Below are positions 15,532-24,168 of a DNA stretch of 28,399 bases, piece by piece. Within the stretch, counting starts at the first letter, position 1, and each line of letters starts with the position of its first letter. Both the position numbers and the translations under genes were made by a program. The DNA lies in IMG/VR virus record IMGVR_UViG_3300032315_000070, positions 1-28,399 of that record. One strand, written 5' to 3'. A model generated the notes under the pieces. The model had not been told where the DNA came from, ran no database searches, and saw only the letters and a program-made list of their open reading frames with translations. The DNA is from a virus.

Positions 15532-16071
15532 CTACCCATGAAAAATAGGGGCAGGAATCGGTTTGTCAATTTGCTCCAACCCGTCGCCTTCGACTTGACC
15601 GAGGGATTTACCTCGGCTATCGCGTCCAAGTTGAGATTCCGCTTGTACCTTGATCTTGTTCGCCTCTTCCAACGGTTGATCGTGGTGGAAGTGCGCCATG
15701 ATGTCTTGGTACGTATCCATAGGGATCTTAAACAGCAGCATCTCATTGCACGCGACATAACCGCTATGTTCGCCAGCCTTTACGCGCCAATTCTCGTAAC
15801 CTTTAACTTCATCCGCCATTACTGGGGTGTAGCCAAGGCGCAAGCGCTTATCAATACTGTCGTAACTGTTGGTTGTCGAAAGCCAGCAAACGTGCCATCC
15901 GGGCATGTCAGGGGCTGGCGGCAATGCGCTTTGTACCCATTCTTCCTTCCACATCTTGCGACGTTCTTCGGCGGATACAAACATTTCCTCCGGTGCCTCT
16001 CGACTTGAGTCAAGACTAGCGCGTGATTCGCGCCCACCAGTGTTGAGGGATTTCTTTAAACGGCTGTCCAT
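15532..16071 (-). CDS. Conserved head-module protein, 179 aa, unknown function
   Basis: Starts MDSRLKKSLNTGGRESRASL, then APEEMFVSAEERRKMWKEEW, then PDMPGWHVCWLSTTNSYDSI and KRLRLGYTPVMADEVKG. A helix-strand mix follows with YVACNEMLLFKIPMDTYQDI and a charged C-terminus. The C-terminal half (EANKIKVQAESQ) is helical. It lies between scaffold and decoration genes with a ribosome site (AAAGGAG) at the proper distance. I know similar proteins from phage head modules, but no function is established. It may help in assembly or form a minor head component. Confidence 0.82.
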   Translation of the reverse strand: MDSRLKKSLNTGGRESRASLDSSREAPEEMFVSAEERRKMWKEEWVQSALPPAPDMPGWHVCWLSTTNSYDSIDKRLRLGYTPVMADEVKGYENWRVKAGEHSGYVACNEMLLFKIPMDTYQDIMAHFHHDQPLEEANKIKVQAESQLGRDSRGKSLGQVEGDGLEQIDKPIPAPIFHG

Positions 16072-16073
16072 AA

Positions 16074-17057
16074 TTAGCTCCTTTGTCCATTTTTACGTGC
16101 TTCAATTGCGTAGCGCTTAATCATGCGAGCCCGTTTCTCCGGGTTATCCCACATGCCAGCCTCTTTCATCGCCCGGACTTGGTCTGGGTTCAAAGTGAAG
16201 GTGCCTCGACTGGCACCCGCACTAGAGACTGATTCGCGCCCTCCGCCTGTCACCACATTCCTTGGACGGCTTTTCTGGGGTCGTTCATGTATAACATCAG
16301 TATAACGATGCGGTAGCACTTTTGACAAGCGTTTGTCAAGTTCGTCCCAATATTCTTCTGTTTTGGGATTCCAGCCCTCTTCAGCCAAGGATGCGTCTAC
16401 CGCCAAGGCGATCTTTGAGTCGGTATTCCCACCCATCGGGTCGTACCAATCGCCGTGACTTTCCATCCACTCATGCGCGTACCGCTGCATCTGTGGATCC
16501 TGCTGAATCGGCTGCTGGGCAGGCTCCTGCACAGACCGACGCTTAAACTGCTCAAGCGCTTCAGCCTGACGACGAGCCTCGTACACCATCTCTTCAGCCG
16601 CAGTCAGCAGATCACCGTCACCAGCCTCCGCCGCCTCCTTCATCTTGGACTTGGCGTACTGGATACGCATCTTCTGGTCTTCAATCGCCTTGTCAATCCG
16701 AGCGAGATCCGAACCAGTCTGCTTGCGCTCCAAGGTTGACAGACGCTCCATCAGCTCACTGTTCTGCCGCTGCAGGTTTTGCAGGCGAACGTCTTTCTCG
16801 GCAGAAACTTGTTTGTGGTATTCCTTACGCGCTTTACGCTTGGCTCGACGCGCAGAGCGCATGGCCTCCGCTTCAGGGTCTACCGCACCACCCTCGGCAA
16901 TCTCAGCCGCAGCAGCAGCGTCATCCGCCTCGTCAGAGCCCTCATCCTGCGCTTGCTGATCAGGAATCTCTTCATCTATCAAATTAGCAGGCATATCAAT
17001 CGTTGCCGATCCATCGCTTGCTTCTTTGACAATCAATTCGTCTTTATTCTCACTCAT
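16074..17057 (-). CDS. Capsid scaffold-like protein, 327 aa
   Basis: An acidic N-terminal 60 residues (MSENKDELIVKEASDGSATI, then an Ala/Glu/Asp-rich stretch) is followed by a long charged coiled coil (about 70-190: SARRAKRKARKEYHKQVSAE, NLQRQNSELMERLSTLERKQ, then LDLLTAAEEM-type heptads). The C-terminus is basic (MWDNPEKRARMIKRYAIEAR). High charge, helical content and a place between portal and capsid genes are what phage scaffolding proteins show. It starts as ATGA over the stop of the GroES-like gene, and its own stop is 3 bases before the next ATG. It probably directs capsid assembly and leaves or is degraded; no protease is visible. Confidence 0.83.
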   Translation of the reverse strand: MSENKDELIVKEASDGSATIDMPANLIDEEIPDQQAQDEGSDEADDAAAAAEIAEGGAVDPEAEAMRSARRAKRKARKEYHKQVSAEKDVRLQNLQRQNSELMERLSTLERKQTGSDLARIDKAIEDQKMRIQYAKSKMKEAAEAGDGDLLTAAEEMVYEARRQAEALEQFKRRSVQEPAQQPIQQDPQMQRYAHEWMESHGDWYDPMGGNTDSKIALAVDASLAEEGWNPKTEEYWDELDKRLSKVLPHRYTDVIHERPQKSRPRNVVTGGGRESVSSAGASRGTFTLNPDQVRAMKEAGMWDNPEKRARMIKRYAIEARKNGQRS

Positions 17058-17488
17058 ACAAAAGCCCTCATGTCGAGAGGATTGCCTGTCACTTTGGCAA
17101 TTACCTCATGATCATTGAACACTGCAAAAAGCGCAGGATCTTCATCTGGCTCGTTCTCAACGAAAACTTCCCAGCGGTCGCCGCCCCACTTAGGGACGCG
17201 AATGAAGTCACCCTCCTCGCACCACGAGCCCTCAGGCCACGGTTCCATTGTGTCGCGCTTCTTGAAGGCCAACGGGCCTACTGCGATAACCTTAGCCACC
17301 ATGTTCTGCCACTTCTCGGTCTCCTTCGTCTCTGAGACTAGGATAATTCCCGCAGAAGTTGCCTTCTTTTTGGCACGGCGTAACTGAACTAAGATTCTTG
17401 CTCCAAGAGGTTTGGCACCGGGATCAACCGTGGGAAATGCCCACTCGATTTCAGCTTGGTCAAAAGCTACCGGCTCATTCATCTTCAT
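17054..17488 (-). CDS. Phage-encoded GroES-like co-chaperonin, 144 aa
   Basis: Residues about 26-135 follow the GroES (Cpn10) layout. PLGARILVQLRRAKKKATSA gives the first strand and mobile loop, with AGIIL at the place of the GroEL-binding hydrophobic tripeptide. Then come VAKVIAVGPLAF and a loop rich in Pro and acidic residues, GDFIRVPKWGGDRWEVFVEN, and a final AVFNDHEVIAKV strand. It is longer than bacterial GroES (about 97 residues) at both ends and in the middle loop, as is known for phage versions such as T4 gp31, which help fold capsid protein through the host GroEL. The place next to scaffold and capsid genes supports that role. ATG at 17488 has AAGGAAG before it; ATG at 17482 is an alternative. 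Confidence 0.88.
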   Translation of the reverse strand: MKMNEPVAFDQAEIEWAFPTVDPGAKPLGARILVQLRRAKKKATSAGIILVSETKETEKWQNMVAKVIAVGPLAFKKRDTMEPWPEGSWCEEGDFIRVPKWGGDRWEVFVENEPDEDPALFAVFNDHEVIAKVTGNPLDMRAFV

Positions 17489-17660
17489 CTGCTTCCTTTA
17501 ACAAGTTGTTAATAATATCCAAGGCATCCTGCAAGCCTTGGTGATTGCCTACCAGCCGTTGATACGAGTCAAACGTAGGGGCGTGCCCTTGTGCAAGGCT
17601 TAGCTGAATCTTCGCCTGCTCGCTCTTCAGCGCGTCAATCAAGTCAGACACATACCTCAT
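17475..17660 (-). CDS. Small helical protein, 61 aa
   Basis: Starts MRYVSDLIDALKSEQAKIQL and is wholly helical (SYQRLVGNHQGLQDALDIIN) with an acidic C-terminus (LLKEADEDE). Its ATG overlaps the stop of the preceding gene as ATGA, and its C-terminal acidic codons overlap the start of the GroES-like gene. This small leucine-rich coiled-coil protein is a common type between portal and scaffold genes in such phages. Function unknown; an assembly factor or small head protein is plausible. Confidence 0.8.
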   Translation of the reverse strand: MRYVSDLIDALKSEQAKIQLSLAQGHAPTFDSYQRLVGNHQGLQDALDIINNLLKEADEDE

Positions 17661-17833
17661 GCGTTCGACTTGTCGATGCCCTTACCACTAAAATTACCGT
17701 GGTCGCTGTTAGCCTCTGGCATCGTCGCAGAGCCCTGCTCCTTGAGCGTTTCGCCAGTTACCCACGCGCCCGCAGCCATGCGCTGATGTTGCTTAACCAG
17801 CTCTGACTGTTGATCCTTATCAGTTGTCGCCAT
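17657..17833 (-). CDS. Small hydrophilic head-module protein, 58 aa
   Basis: A short frame starting MATTDKDQQSELVKQHQRMA, then AGAWVTGETLKEQGSAT and a polar C-terminus ending KGIDKSNA. The ATG at 17833 overlaps the portal stop as TAATG, and the stop overlaps the next ATG as ATGA, so it is cleanly chained in the operon. It is highly polar and probably disordered. No family is recognised. The tight coupling on both sides is the main evidence that it is real. Confidence 0.77.
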   Translation of the reverse strand: MATTDKDQQSELVKQHQRMAAGAWVTGETLKEQGSATMPEANSDHGNFSGKGIDKSNA

Positions 17834-20325
17834 TACAGACTCCCTAAAGTGCGTTGTGCTGCTTCTTGCAGCGAAATAGCAGTGTCTTCCTGCTCCTTAC
17901 GTAGCCGGTCTGCATCGAAGCTAATCTTTGCAGTGGCAATACGTTCTTTCGTGAGGTTGTCCTCAGCATTCTTGGCTATGTCGATCTTCTGCTCGTCTTT
18001 CTTCAGAGCAATGTCAGCCTGATCTCGTGCAGCTCGGCGCTGTGTCTCAGCCAGCGACGACTCCAGTACCGCCTGAGCCTGCGGGTCAGCCAGCATCCGC
18101 TTCTGCATCTCAGCCTGCGCCTGCGTCATCTGCTGCAACTGCTGACTCAACTGCTGCAGAATTGGCAACACCTGCGCAAACACCTGCTGGCTGTCCATCG
18201 CCACGTGCTGAGAAGCCACCGCCACAGTCCGATCAATCTCTTTAGGCGTATCAATGTCCGCATACTTCTGCAGATTGATCTCAGTGCCAGATGTTGCGTA
18301 TTGGTTAATCTGATTCGTGTACCAGAGCATCATGTGCTGCTTGGCGTGCTCGATCACCTGAGGGATGAACTTCTGAGCGAACAGCGGATTGGAACCAAAG
18401 ATCGGATCCTTAGCAAAATCTAAATGCGCTTGGATGTGCGCTAGGTGGTCTTGGCGGGGATAAGCGAACGCAGGCTTCCCCAATGCCATCGCAGCGTTTT
18501 CGTCGCTTGCAGCGGCCTCTACGGGCTTCGCAGAGGCAGGCATGAGCTCGTTTACGTTAGGAATCTTCGCCTGTTTCAGAATCCTAGTGATCACCGCCGC
18601 CTGATCGAACATCTGCGGGTACTTATCCATCAGCGAAATGACCATCTGGGTCTGCGCCATACGCTGGGATTCGCTAAAAATATGCGGATCCGACACCGGA
18701 ATAACGTCAGAATTCCGGTTAAAGTCGTCTCGGCTGATCTCTAGGTCGGCAACAACGTCGCCTTTCGTCTGATCGTCCAGATACCAACGGTTAATCCGAC
18801 CCAAAATCATCAAAACGCGCTTCTGAGACTCATGTAGACGCGCATGGATCGCCGAAAACACCGCCGCGCCCTGCTCAATCATCGCCAAAGTCGTGCCAAC
18901 AGGCGCTTGTGAGCTCACATCAGCGATTTTTTCCTCAGAAGTGCTAATCACACCCTTCGCAGCCTGCGTCAGCCACCCCAAAAGCTCGAAAAGTACCGGG
19001 CTTGGCGGGTTAAATGGCAACGGCATCGCTACTTTGCGGATGTCGTCCACCCCCGGAGCCGCTTCAATCTCCTTAACCTCAGTAACTTCGATCTGATCCG
19101 ACTGTCCAGAGACCTTCGCCCCCTTCAGTTTGATCATCGTCGCCGAGTTATTGATGTGCGCGGTGTCTAAAAGCGCCCGTAAAGCACCCGTTAACGCCGC
19201 AGACAAGCCACCAATCAGATGTGGCAGGCCAATCGCATACGCGCCACGCCAAGGGATGAACTTAAACTCGACGATCCAGTCCAACTTGGTCATCGTGTCG
19301 TCGCCCTCTTCCCAGTTCCGGTACAAGCCGACGACCTCTGAGTCCAACTCGTCGATCATCAGGATGTACGGAGCCGACTTGCCCTTCGTCCGAGGGTCGT
19401 CTTCCAGCTCAAGGTACGTATAGCAGTGGTAAACGCGACGCAACCCATCGATATTCTCGCCACGCTTACGGCCTTCGATCTTGTCGTTCGCCTTCTCAGG
19501 GCCTGTAGGCTCAGGATCCATGCTGGCACGGATCAAGTCCACATCCTTGTACAGCCCGCGATCAATACGCGCACGGAACTCGTACTCGGTAATGTCCTGC
19601 ATCTCAGTCGCACGCTGCGCCGTATAGAAGTTCGAGGCAGCAAACGGCAACAGAATGTTGTCAATCGGCACGAACTCCGAGCACGGACGCTTCTTCTGCT
19701 CGTCGTACCACATCTTCATGTACTGAGAGCCACCCATCGGAAGCTGGGTAAACATCTGCTCTTGCTCATCCCGATACTCTTCGATCTGCTCGGTCAACTG
19801 CCAGTTCATATAGTCGCGCTTGCGCTCAGCCCTGTCAGTCTTCTCAGGCGTAACCTCGCCCACGATCTTGGTGCGAGTCGGGCCATCAGGTGGGAACAGC
19901 TCTTTGATCGCCCGCGCAGCAAAGTCTACGCAAGCCTCAGCCATGATTGGATGCACCACCTTCGAGGCACCGTTGAAGTTCGCACCACCCGGCGCATCGT
20001 TCCCCAAGCCTGTACGACGCAATCCATCCTCGTACTGCTTGTCGCGCTCTTTGCGGTCTTCCTTATCCTTATCGAACATCCCCAGATACTTGGTCGCAAG
20101 GACGTTTAGATCAAGGTCGTCAACCGTCTCGGCAAGGTTAGAGTAGAAGTCTTCGTCTTCTTCAGGGCCTTTGAACTCAGACTCACGGACAATCGCAGAG
20201 CCATCCTCCAGCTCTTCAACTTCCATCTCATCGTCTTCCATCTCAACTAAAGCACCACCGTCTTCAGTCTCCGTGATCCCCGCGATGAAACGACCAAACT
20301 CAGGGTCGATAGGCATTTCAGGCAT
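17833..20325 (-). CDS. Portal protein, 830 aa
   Basis: An acidic N-terminus (residues 1-70, with EMEDDEMEVEELEDGSAIV) is followed by LKFNVLATKY-like DLDLNVLATKYLGMFDKDKE and then the ANFNGASKVVHPIMAEACVD segment. Next come RDYMNWQLTEQIEEYRDEQE, GGSQYMKMWYDEQKKRPCSE, and EFVPIDNILLPFAASNFYTA, a pattern of long portal proteins of short-tailed phages. A central LDWIVEFKFIPWRGAYAIGL / LPHLIGGLSAALTGALRALL region follows. The last 150 residues are Gln-rich and helical (ILQQLSQQLQQMTQAQAEMQ), as expected for a barrel. Its position right after terminase and size (usual for the group) support it. It forms the dodecameric DNA gate at one vertex. Confidence 0.92.
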   Translation of the reverse strand: MPEMPIDPEFGRFIAGITETEDGGALVEMEDDEMEVEELEDGSAIVRESEFKGPEEDEDFYSNLAETVDDLDLNVLATKYLGMFDKDKEDRKERDKQYEDGLRRTGLGNDAPGGANFNGASKVVHPIMAEACVDFAARAIKELFPPDGPTRTKIVGEVTPEKTDRAERKRDYMNWQLTEQIEEYRDEQEQMFTQLPMGGSQYMKMWYDEQKKRPCSEFVPIDNILLPFAASNFYTAQRATEMQDITEYEFRARIDRGLYKDVDLIRASMDPEPTGPEKANDKIEGRKRGENIDGLRRVYHCYTYLELEDDPRTKGKSAPYILMIDELDSEVVGLYRNWEEGDDTMTKLDWIVEFKFIPWRGAYAIGLPHLIGGLSAALTGALRALLDTAHINNSATMIKLKGAKVSGQSDQIEVTEVKEIEAAPGVDDIRKVAMPLPFNPPSPVLFELLGWLTQAAKGVISTSEEKIADVSSQAPVGTTLAMIEQGAAVFSAIHARLHESQKRVLMILGRINRWYLDDQTKGDVVADLEISRDDFNRNSDVIPVSDPHIFSESQRMAQTQMVISLMDKYPQMFDQAAVITRILKQAKIPNVNELMPASAKPVEAAASDENAAMALGKPAFAYPRQDHLAHIQAHLDFAKDPIFGSNPLFAQKFIPQVIEHAKQHMMLWYTNQINQYATSGTEINLQKYADIDTPKEIDRTVAVASQHVAMDSQQVFAQVLPILQQLSQQLQQMTQAQAEMQKRMLADPQAQAVLESSLAETQRRAARDQADIALKKDEQKIDIAKNAEDNLTKERIATAKISFDADRLRKEQEDTAISLQEAAQRTLGSL

Positions 20326-20336
20326 GATGCTTTCCT

Positions 20337-22034
20337 CTATGTTCGTTCAGGAATGATCTGACCAGAATCAGTGATGTCAGGATCAGTGTTAAATACGCCG
20401 CCACCAAAGGCTTTCTGCTTTACGGCACTGTTCTTCTTCATCTTGTGGTTGTGCTTAGCCACCGCCCACTTCAGCATGTCATCTAGATTGGCAGGGCCAC
20501 CGTTCGCCTTACGCACCGCCTTCTCAAGCAAGCGGTCAAGGTTGATCGGGCCACCTTCTTTCACGCCAATCAATGCACGCGCATCGTTCAGCACATTCGT
20601 CTCTAGCTGATCGCGCCAGTTCTGTGGGGTGACATCGTCAGGGAGTTCGTAGCTCACAGTGCCGCCTTCGGCTTTCTTTACAGCGCCGCCTTTCTTCTTG
20701 CCAGCGTAAGCCTCGCCGGTCAGCACTAAGTCTCGAGCCTTCTCAAGCGGAATGTTTAAGCGACGCGCCGTCTCAGCAATCTTGTCTGCAATCAGCTCGA
20801 GCTTCGGCGCTCCGATTGGCGTCGTCACGCCCGTCTGACCGGAGAACGTACCCCATGCCCGTGCCTGCGCTGGAACTGACTCTAAGCCTAACTGCGCCGC
20901 GATCTCATCTCTCCACCATGGGGCAAGCATCGTCATCTCGGGATTCGTGACGCTGGCTCCGGGCACCACCTCTTTGCCTTTGAGAGTCTTCTTGCCTCGA
21001 GTGTCTGCAAGACCAACAGCTCGGCTCCAGTGCGCGTCACCCACCGGTGTAACGGTTTGAAAGCCCGTCTCTGGCACACCGGACGCCTCAATGTATAGCG
21101 GCACCTTCGGAGAGTCCATCTGCAGTTCGCCGGTCTCCAGATAGCGCTGCATCGGCAAAGCCTGCGACGTCTTGTGGTACATGTGCCCCGGCACGTTGCG
21201 AATGTCTGCCGGGAAATTAGCGCCGCGCTTTGCTTCAGGCAAACCAGCAAATTCAATAAACTCAGGGAACCGCCCTTGCTTTTGCAGGTAATAGGCGGAA
21301 GTGCCTCGAGGTATCTCGGTCAGCACCTCGCTGCCGGGAGAGGCCATGCCCATCAAGGTGTTGAACTTGGTGTACTCCTCAATTGCCCGCTCACGCCCTA
21401 ACAGCTTCTCCATCCGCTGAAACAATGGATCCATCACGTACCAAGGATCCATGCCGCGAACTAGTTCTGGGTGTTGCTCAGCCTCTGCCATCGTGTCTAG
21501 CAGGCGCTGCTCGTTCTTTCTGGTCATTACTCGAGCCGCCGCCTCGGAGCCCCGTGGCTTCTGTGCAGCTCCGGGAAGCGCACCCGGCAAGTTACCTTTC
21601 CTGCCCTTACCCATCTCGTAGAGGTCGTCGCGGGTCACGCCAAAGATAGCTTTGAGATTCGGGCTCTCTGGTGCCACGCGACTCGCAGCCTCCGCAGCAA
21701 TGACATCAGGCCGCTGGTAGATACCGGGGAATGCCATGCGATCTGGATCTTTTACGGTCGAGCGGACTTTGACGTTGCCGACCTTGCCGATAGTAGTGCC
21801 AGCAAAGCCCATCGCTAAGTCTTCGAGCTTCCGCATCCGCTCTTCAGGCGAGTCACTCTTCTTCGGCAGGTACTGCTCAAGGATGCGCTGCAGCTCCGCC
21901 TCAGGCTCAGTCGCCAAGCCCTTCAGGCGCGACTTCGTGCGCTCGTACTGCTCACTGATCGCCTCTTCCCACGGAAACGGCTTAGCAGGCCCGCCAGCCC
22001 GAGTCTTACCGCTTGGTTTCTTGTCGTCTGCCAT
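20337..22034 (-). CDS. Conserved phage protein between terminase and portal, 565 aa, unknown function
   Basis: Starts MADDKKPSGKTRAGGPAKPF; a GTG 6 bases upstream, overlapping the terminase stop as GTGA, is an alternative start. It contains helices (ISEQYERTKSRLKGLATEPE), a SEVLTEIPRGTSAYYLQKQG segment, HMYHKTSQALPMQRYLETGE, and ARAWGTFSGQTGVTTPIGAP followed by ADKIAETARRLNIPLEKARD. The last 120 residues carry the basic glycine motif (KKKGGAVKKAEGG), then RDQLETNVLNDARALIG and a tail with KQKAFGGGVF. I know similar proteins next to phage terminases but no function. Its size and place suggest a virion or packaging-associated protein. Confidence 0.85.
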   Translation of the reverse strand: MADDKKPSGKTRAGGPAKPFPWEEAISEQYERTKSRLKGLATEPEAELQRILEQYLPKKSDSPEERMRKLEDLAMGFAGTTIGKVGNVKVRSTVKDPDRMAFPGIYQRPDVIAAEAASRVAPESPNLKAIFGVTRDDLYEMGKGRKGNLPGALPGAAQKPRGSEAAARVMTRKNEQRLLDTMAEAEQHPELVRGMDPWYVMDPLFQRMEKLLGRERAIEEYTKFNTLMGMASPGSEVLTEIPRGTSAYYLQKQGRFPEFIEFAGLPEAKRGANFPADIRNVPGHMYHKTSQALPMQRYLETGELQMDSPKVPLYIEASGVPETGFQTVTPVGDAHWSRAVGLADTRGKKTLKGKEVVPGASVTNPEMTMLAPWWRDEIAAQLGLESVPAQARAWGTFSGQTGVTTPIGAPKLELIADKIAETARRLNIPLEKARDLVLTGEAYAGKKKGGAVKKAEGGTVSYELPDDVTPQNWRDQLETNVLNDARALIGVKEGGPINLDRLLEKAVRKANGGPANLDDMLKWAVAKHNHKMKKNSAVKQKAFGGGVFNTDPDITDSGQIIPERT

Positions 22035-22036
22035 CG

Positions 22037-23470
22037 TCACACCGCGTAAGGATTACCCTTCTTGCGTCCGTAATATTCAACTTCCCGATCTTCCTCAACG
22101 TATGGGTCAATGTCAAGGAAACCCGCATCCCTCAAGTACCGTAGTGCTTGCGTGCAACTGTCTACAAAGTCATCGTGCGTTGACTCAGGGAAGCTGCAGA
22201 TCTGACTCACAAACCCTTCAGCCCAGTCGCGGACGAACCCCTTCTTGTTTGAGCTCTCAGGGATCCACACGCGCTTGTGGGCGATGATGTTCGCCACGAT
22301 CGACAGCCGCTGAATCTTGTCAGCCCGCCCGGGGTTGTACGCCCTCACAGGCAGGTGCGCCCGCTGCAAGTCTTGGATAAGGCTAATCCCAGCAGCCTTG
22401 TCTTCAATAAGGACAAGATCCACCTTCTTTCCACCGACAAAGTTTCCTCGCTCTTCATCCTCGGGGTCAGCGCCATACGAAACTTTGAACTCCTCAAGAA
22501 CCTTCGGACGGAGATCCGGGTACTGTAGGCGGTCTTGCCACGCATCGATGAGCATGACAGACATCGGGCCGTCTTGAGGCTTAAAGACTCCCCAAGTGGT
22601 GGCGGCGGTTGGGTCATTGACAGTCTTTTCGGTATACGCGCAGTCATAGGATTGGATGATGTACTCGAACTTAGGAAAGGGTTTGTTAGCAGGCCACAAA
22701 CGGAAGTGCTCACGCTTGACCATCCCACCCTCTTCGGGGTCGATCAGTTCAGCGTAGATCTCTTGCCTGCCGAGCTTAGTGCCCTCGTACTGGAGGATCT
22801 GCTTCCTGAAGTTGTCAGCGAGGTTGTCGAGGTTCTCGTAGGTCGAGGCGGTCACCAGCGCCACATCGTCGCCCGACCTGTCCACCAGATCGAGGATCAA
22901 GTCCTTCGGCCTCGGAGTCGTGGTGCAGATCAGCCGCACCTTCTTACCCAGACGCAGGCCGAACTGCATCATGTCCCAAGCGTCTTGCAGGTACTCCCAT
23001 GCGGCTAACTCATCGCACCAGCCACCGTGGAACTGCGGGCCTCGAAAGCGCTCAGGCTCGGATGCCGGGATGCCCTTGATCAGGCTACCATTGATCAGCA
23101 CCAACTCATGCAGCGCCTTGTTGTAGTCCTTGATCAGCACACTAGGGATCACTGAGAGCAGGCCGGAGTCGCCCTCAAAGCAGGTCGAGCGGACATCGGA
23201 GGAGGTCGGCGCAGCCACCACCCAGCGGGTCTCAGGATGCTGCCACGCCCACCAGCCAAGCTGTTCCGCAGCCGTCCTTGTCTTGCCAGCGCCTCGACCA
23301 GCCAGCAGCAGCCAGATGTCCCACCAGTCGCCCGAGGGCAGGATCTGGTATCGGTGCGCCTTCAGCAGCCATCTAGTGCGCCACTCGAATGCAGCCCGAT
23401 ACTCCGCAGGCAACTTGGCGTACTGAGCCCGAGTCGCAGGGTCTTTGAGGATCTCGACTAAGTCGCTCAT
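22037..23470 (-). CDS. terL: Terminase large subunit, 477 aa
   Basis: The packaging motor ATPase and nuclease. Walker A is LAGRGAGKT at about residues 56-64, Walker B is HGGWCDE at about 148-154, and the coupling motif CTTTPRP lies near 182. The C-terminal RNase-H-type nuclease has its acidic residues at SYDCAYT (about 276), LVLIEDKAAG (about 356) and HDDFVDS (about 433). All expected catalytic residues are present and the length is usual. The start MSDLVEILK (ATG at 23470) is preferred because it overlaps the upstream stop as ATGA; a GTG/ATG frame further upstream would overlap that gene by 46 bases. It works with the small subunit at 24165-24671 and docks on the portal. Confidence 0.96.
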   Translation of the reverse strand: MSDLVEILKDPATRAQYAKLPAEYRAAFEWRTRWLLKAHRYQILPSGDWWDIWLLLAGRGAGKTRTAAEQLGWWAWQHPETRWVVAAPTSSDVRSTCFEGDSGLLSVIPSVLIKDYNKALHELVLINGSLIKGIPASEPERFRGPQFHGGWCDELAAWEYLQDAWDMMQFGLRLGKKVRLICTTTPRPKDLILDLVDRSGDDVALVTASTYENLDNLADNFRKQILQYEGTKLGRQEIYAELIDPEEGGMVKREHFRLWPANKPFPKFEYIIQSYDCAYTEKTVNDPTAATTWGVFKPQDGPMSVMLIDAWQDRLQYPDLRPKVLEEFKVSYGADPEDEERGNFVGGKKVDLVLIEDKAAGISLIQDLQRAHLPVRAYNPGRADKIQRLSIVANIIAHKRVWIPESSNKKGFVRDWAEGFVSQICSFPESTHDDFVDSCTQALRYLRDAGFLDIDPYVEEDREVEYYGRKKGNPYAV

Positions 23471-23700
23471 CGCCGGATCTTCAGGTAGATCGCCAGCAGC
23501 AGGCCAACGCACGCAGCCTCAGGCTTACCAGCCACCGCAAACATCAGGGCTACGAATACAGATAGGAACTCAATACATAAGATGGCGATGTCTACACCAT
23601 CCCAGAGCGCCGTCTCATGCTGGCGCTGGGCTAGAGCGGCTTTGCGCTCGGCGATGCGGATTTCGAGGTCGTTGATCACCAGAGTCGGTGCTTGCACCAT
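23467..23700 (-). CDS. Small membrane protein with coiled-coil N-terminus, holin-like, 77 aa
   Basis: After ATG at 23700 the frame reads MVQAPTLVINDLEIRIAERK, then a charged helix AALAQRQHETALWD, a membrane segment DIAILCIEFLSVFVALMFAV (about 37-56), a short GKPEAA turn, and a second hydrophobic stretch CVGLLLAIYL (about 64-73) before KIRR. Two membrane helices with a basic end are typical of small class II holins, so a lysis role is possible. Alternative starts are a GTG at 23679, which overlaps the previous stop as GTGA and may be the true start, and an ATG at 23730. Function inferred only from topology. Confidence 0.75.
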   Translation of the reverse strand: MVQAPTLVINDLEIRIAERKAALAQRQHETALWDGVDIAILCIEFLSVFVALMFAVAGKPEAACVGLLLAIYLKIRR

Positions 23701-23825
23701 GTGCGCGTCTCGTAGATCGTAGCGCTGCATACAGGCTTGGCAGGCAGATCAAGAGTCAAGACGGCGGCGTAAATAGACAGGATCGCAACGATCCCCCAGT
23801 AGATAGCTAAGATAGGCCCGGTCAT
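23676..23825 (-). CDS. Small single-span membrane protein, 49 aa
   Basis: The frame begins as ATGA over the previous stop and reads MTGPILAIYWGIVAILSIYA, then AVLTLDLPAKPVCSATIYE, and stops after a Trp/Arg/His-rich end. Residues about 4-24 form one clear membrane helix or uncleaved signal anchor. It is followed by a two-helix holin-like protein, with a short overlap, so both could act in the membrane together. Its function is unknown. Chained overlaps on both sides support it as a real gene. Confidence 0.72.
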   Translation of the reverse strand: MTGPILAIYWGIVAILSIYAAVLTLDLPAKPVCSATIYETRTWCKHRLW

Positions 23826-24007
23826 TCCCCACCCTTTCTAATCATCGCGGCAATCGCCAGCGTCCCGTAGCCCTCAGCCCCCAGCTTCTCAACCAACAGG
23901 GCGCAGGCTTCGCGCTCAGCAATCACCGCAGCGTCAACCGGGAACCACCAGCGCTCGAATGCGGCATCGAGGACTTCGGTCAGATCGGCTTTCTCTTGAT
24001 CAGTCAT
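23822..24007 (-). CDS. Small helical protein, 61 aa
   Basis: Starts MTDQEKADLTEVLDAAFERW, then WFPVDAAVIAEREACALLVE and GYGTLAIAAMIRKGGE. Mostly helical and neutral to acidic. The 'AIAEREACALLVE..AIR' pattern is typical of small phage proteins of unknown function often placed near replication or packaging genes. Both ends overlap neighbours as ATGA, so translation is coupled through the cluster between terS and terL. Confidence 0.75.
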   Translation of the reverse strand: MTDQEKADLTEVLDAAFERWWFPVDAAVIAEREACALLVEKLGAEGYGTLAIAAMIRKGGE

Positions 24008-24168
24008 CTCAGCTCCCGCACCTTCTCAGGCTCGTCGTGCTTCTGATATTTACTTTGGGTCTGCTTGTTCAGGCAGGCTTTGCAGATCCACCGTCGGATC
24101 GTCCCTCGCTGCTGCTTCTCACCGCCCTCTTCTGCCCTTGTGTACTGGCAGGATGTGCAGAATCTCAT
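24004..24168 (-). CDS. Small zinc-ribbon-like protein, 54 aa
   Basis: The short frame reads MRFCTSCQYTRAEEGGEKQQ then RGTIRRWICKACLNKQTQSK and stops after RELR. Two CxxC pairs (residues 4-7 and 29-32) separated by a charged loop would fold around one zinc ion. It begins as ATGA over the terminase small-subunit stop and ends as ATGA over the next start. Between the two terminase genes it may be a packaging accessory factor; that is inference. Its strict coupling on both sides supports it as real. Confidence 0.8.
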   Translation of the reverse strand: MRFCTSCQYTRAEEGGEKQQRGTIRRWICKACLNKQTQSKYQKHDEPEKVRELR

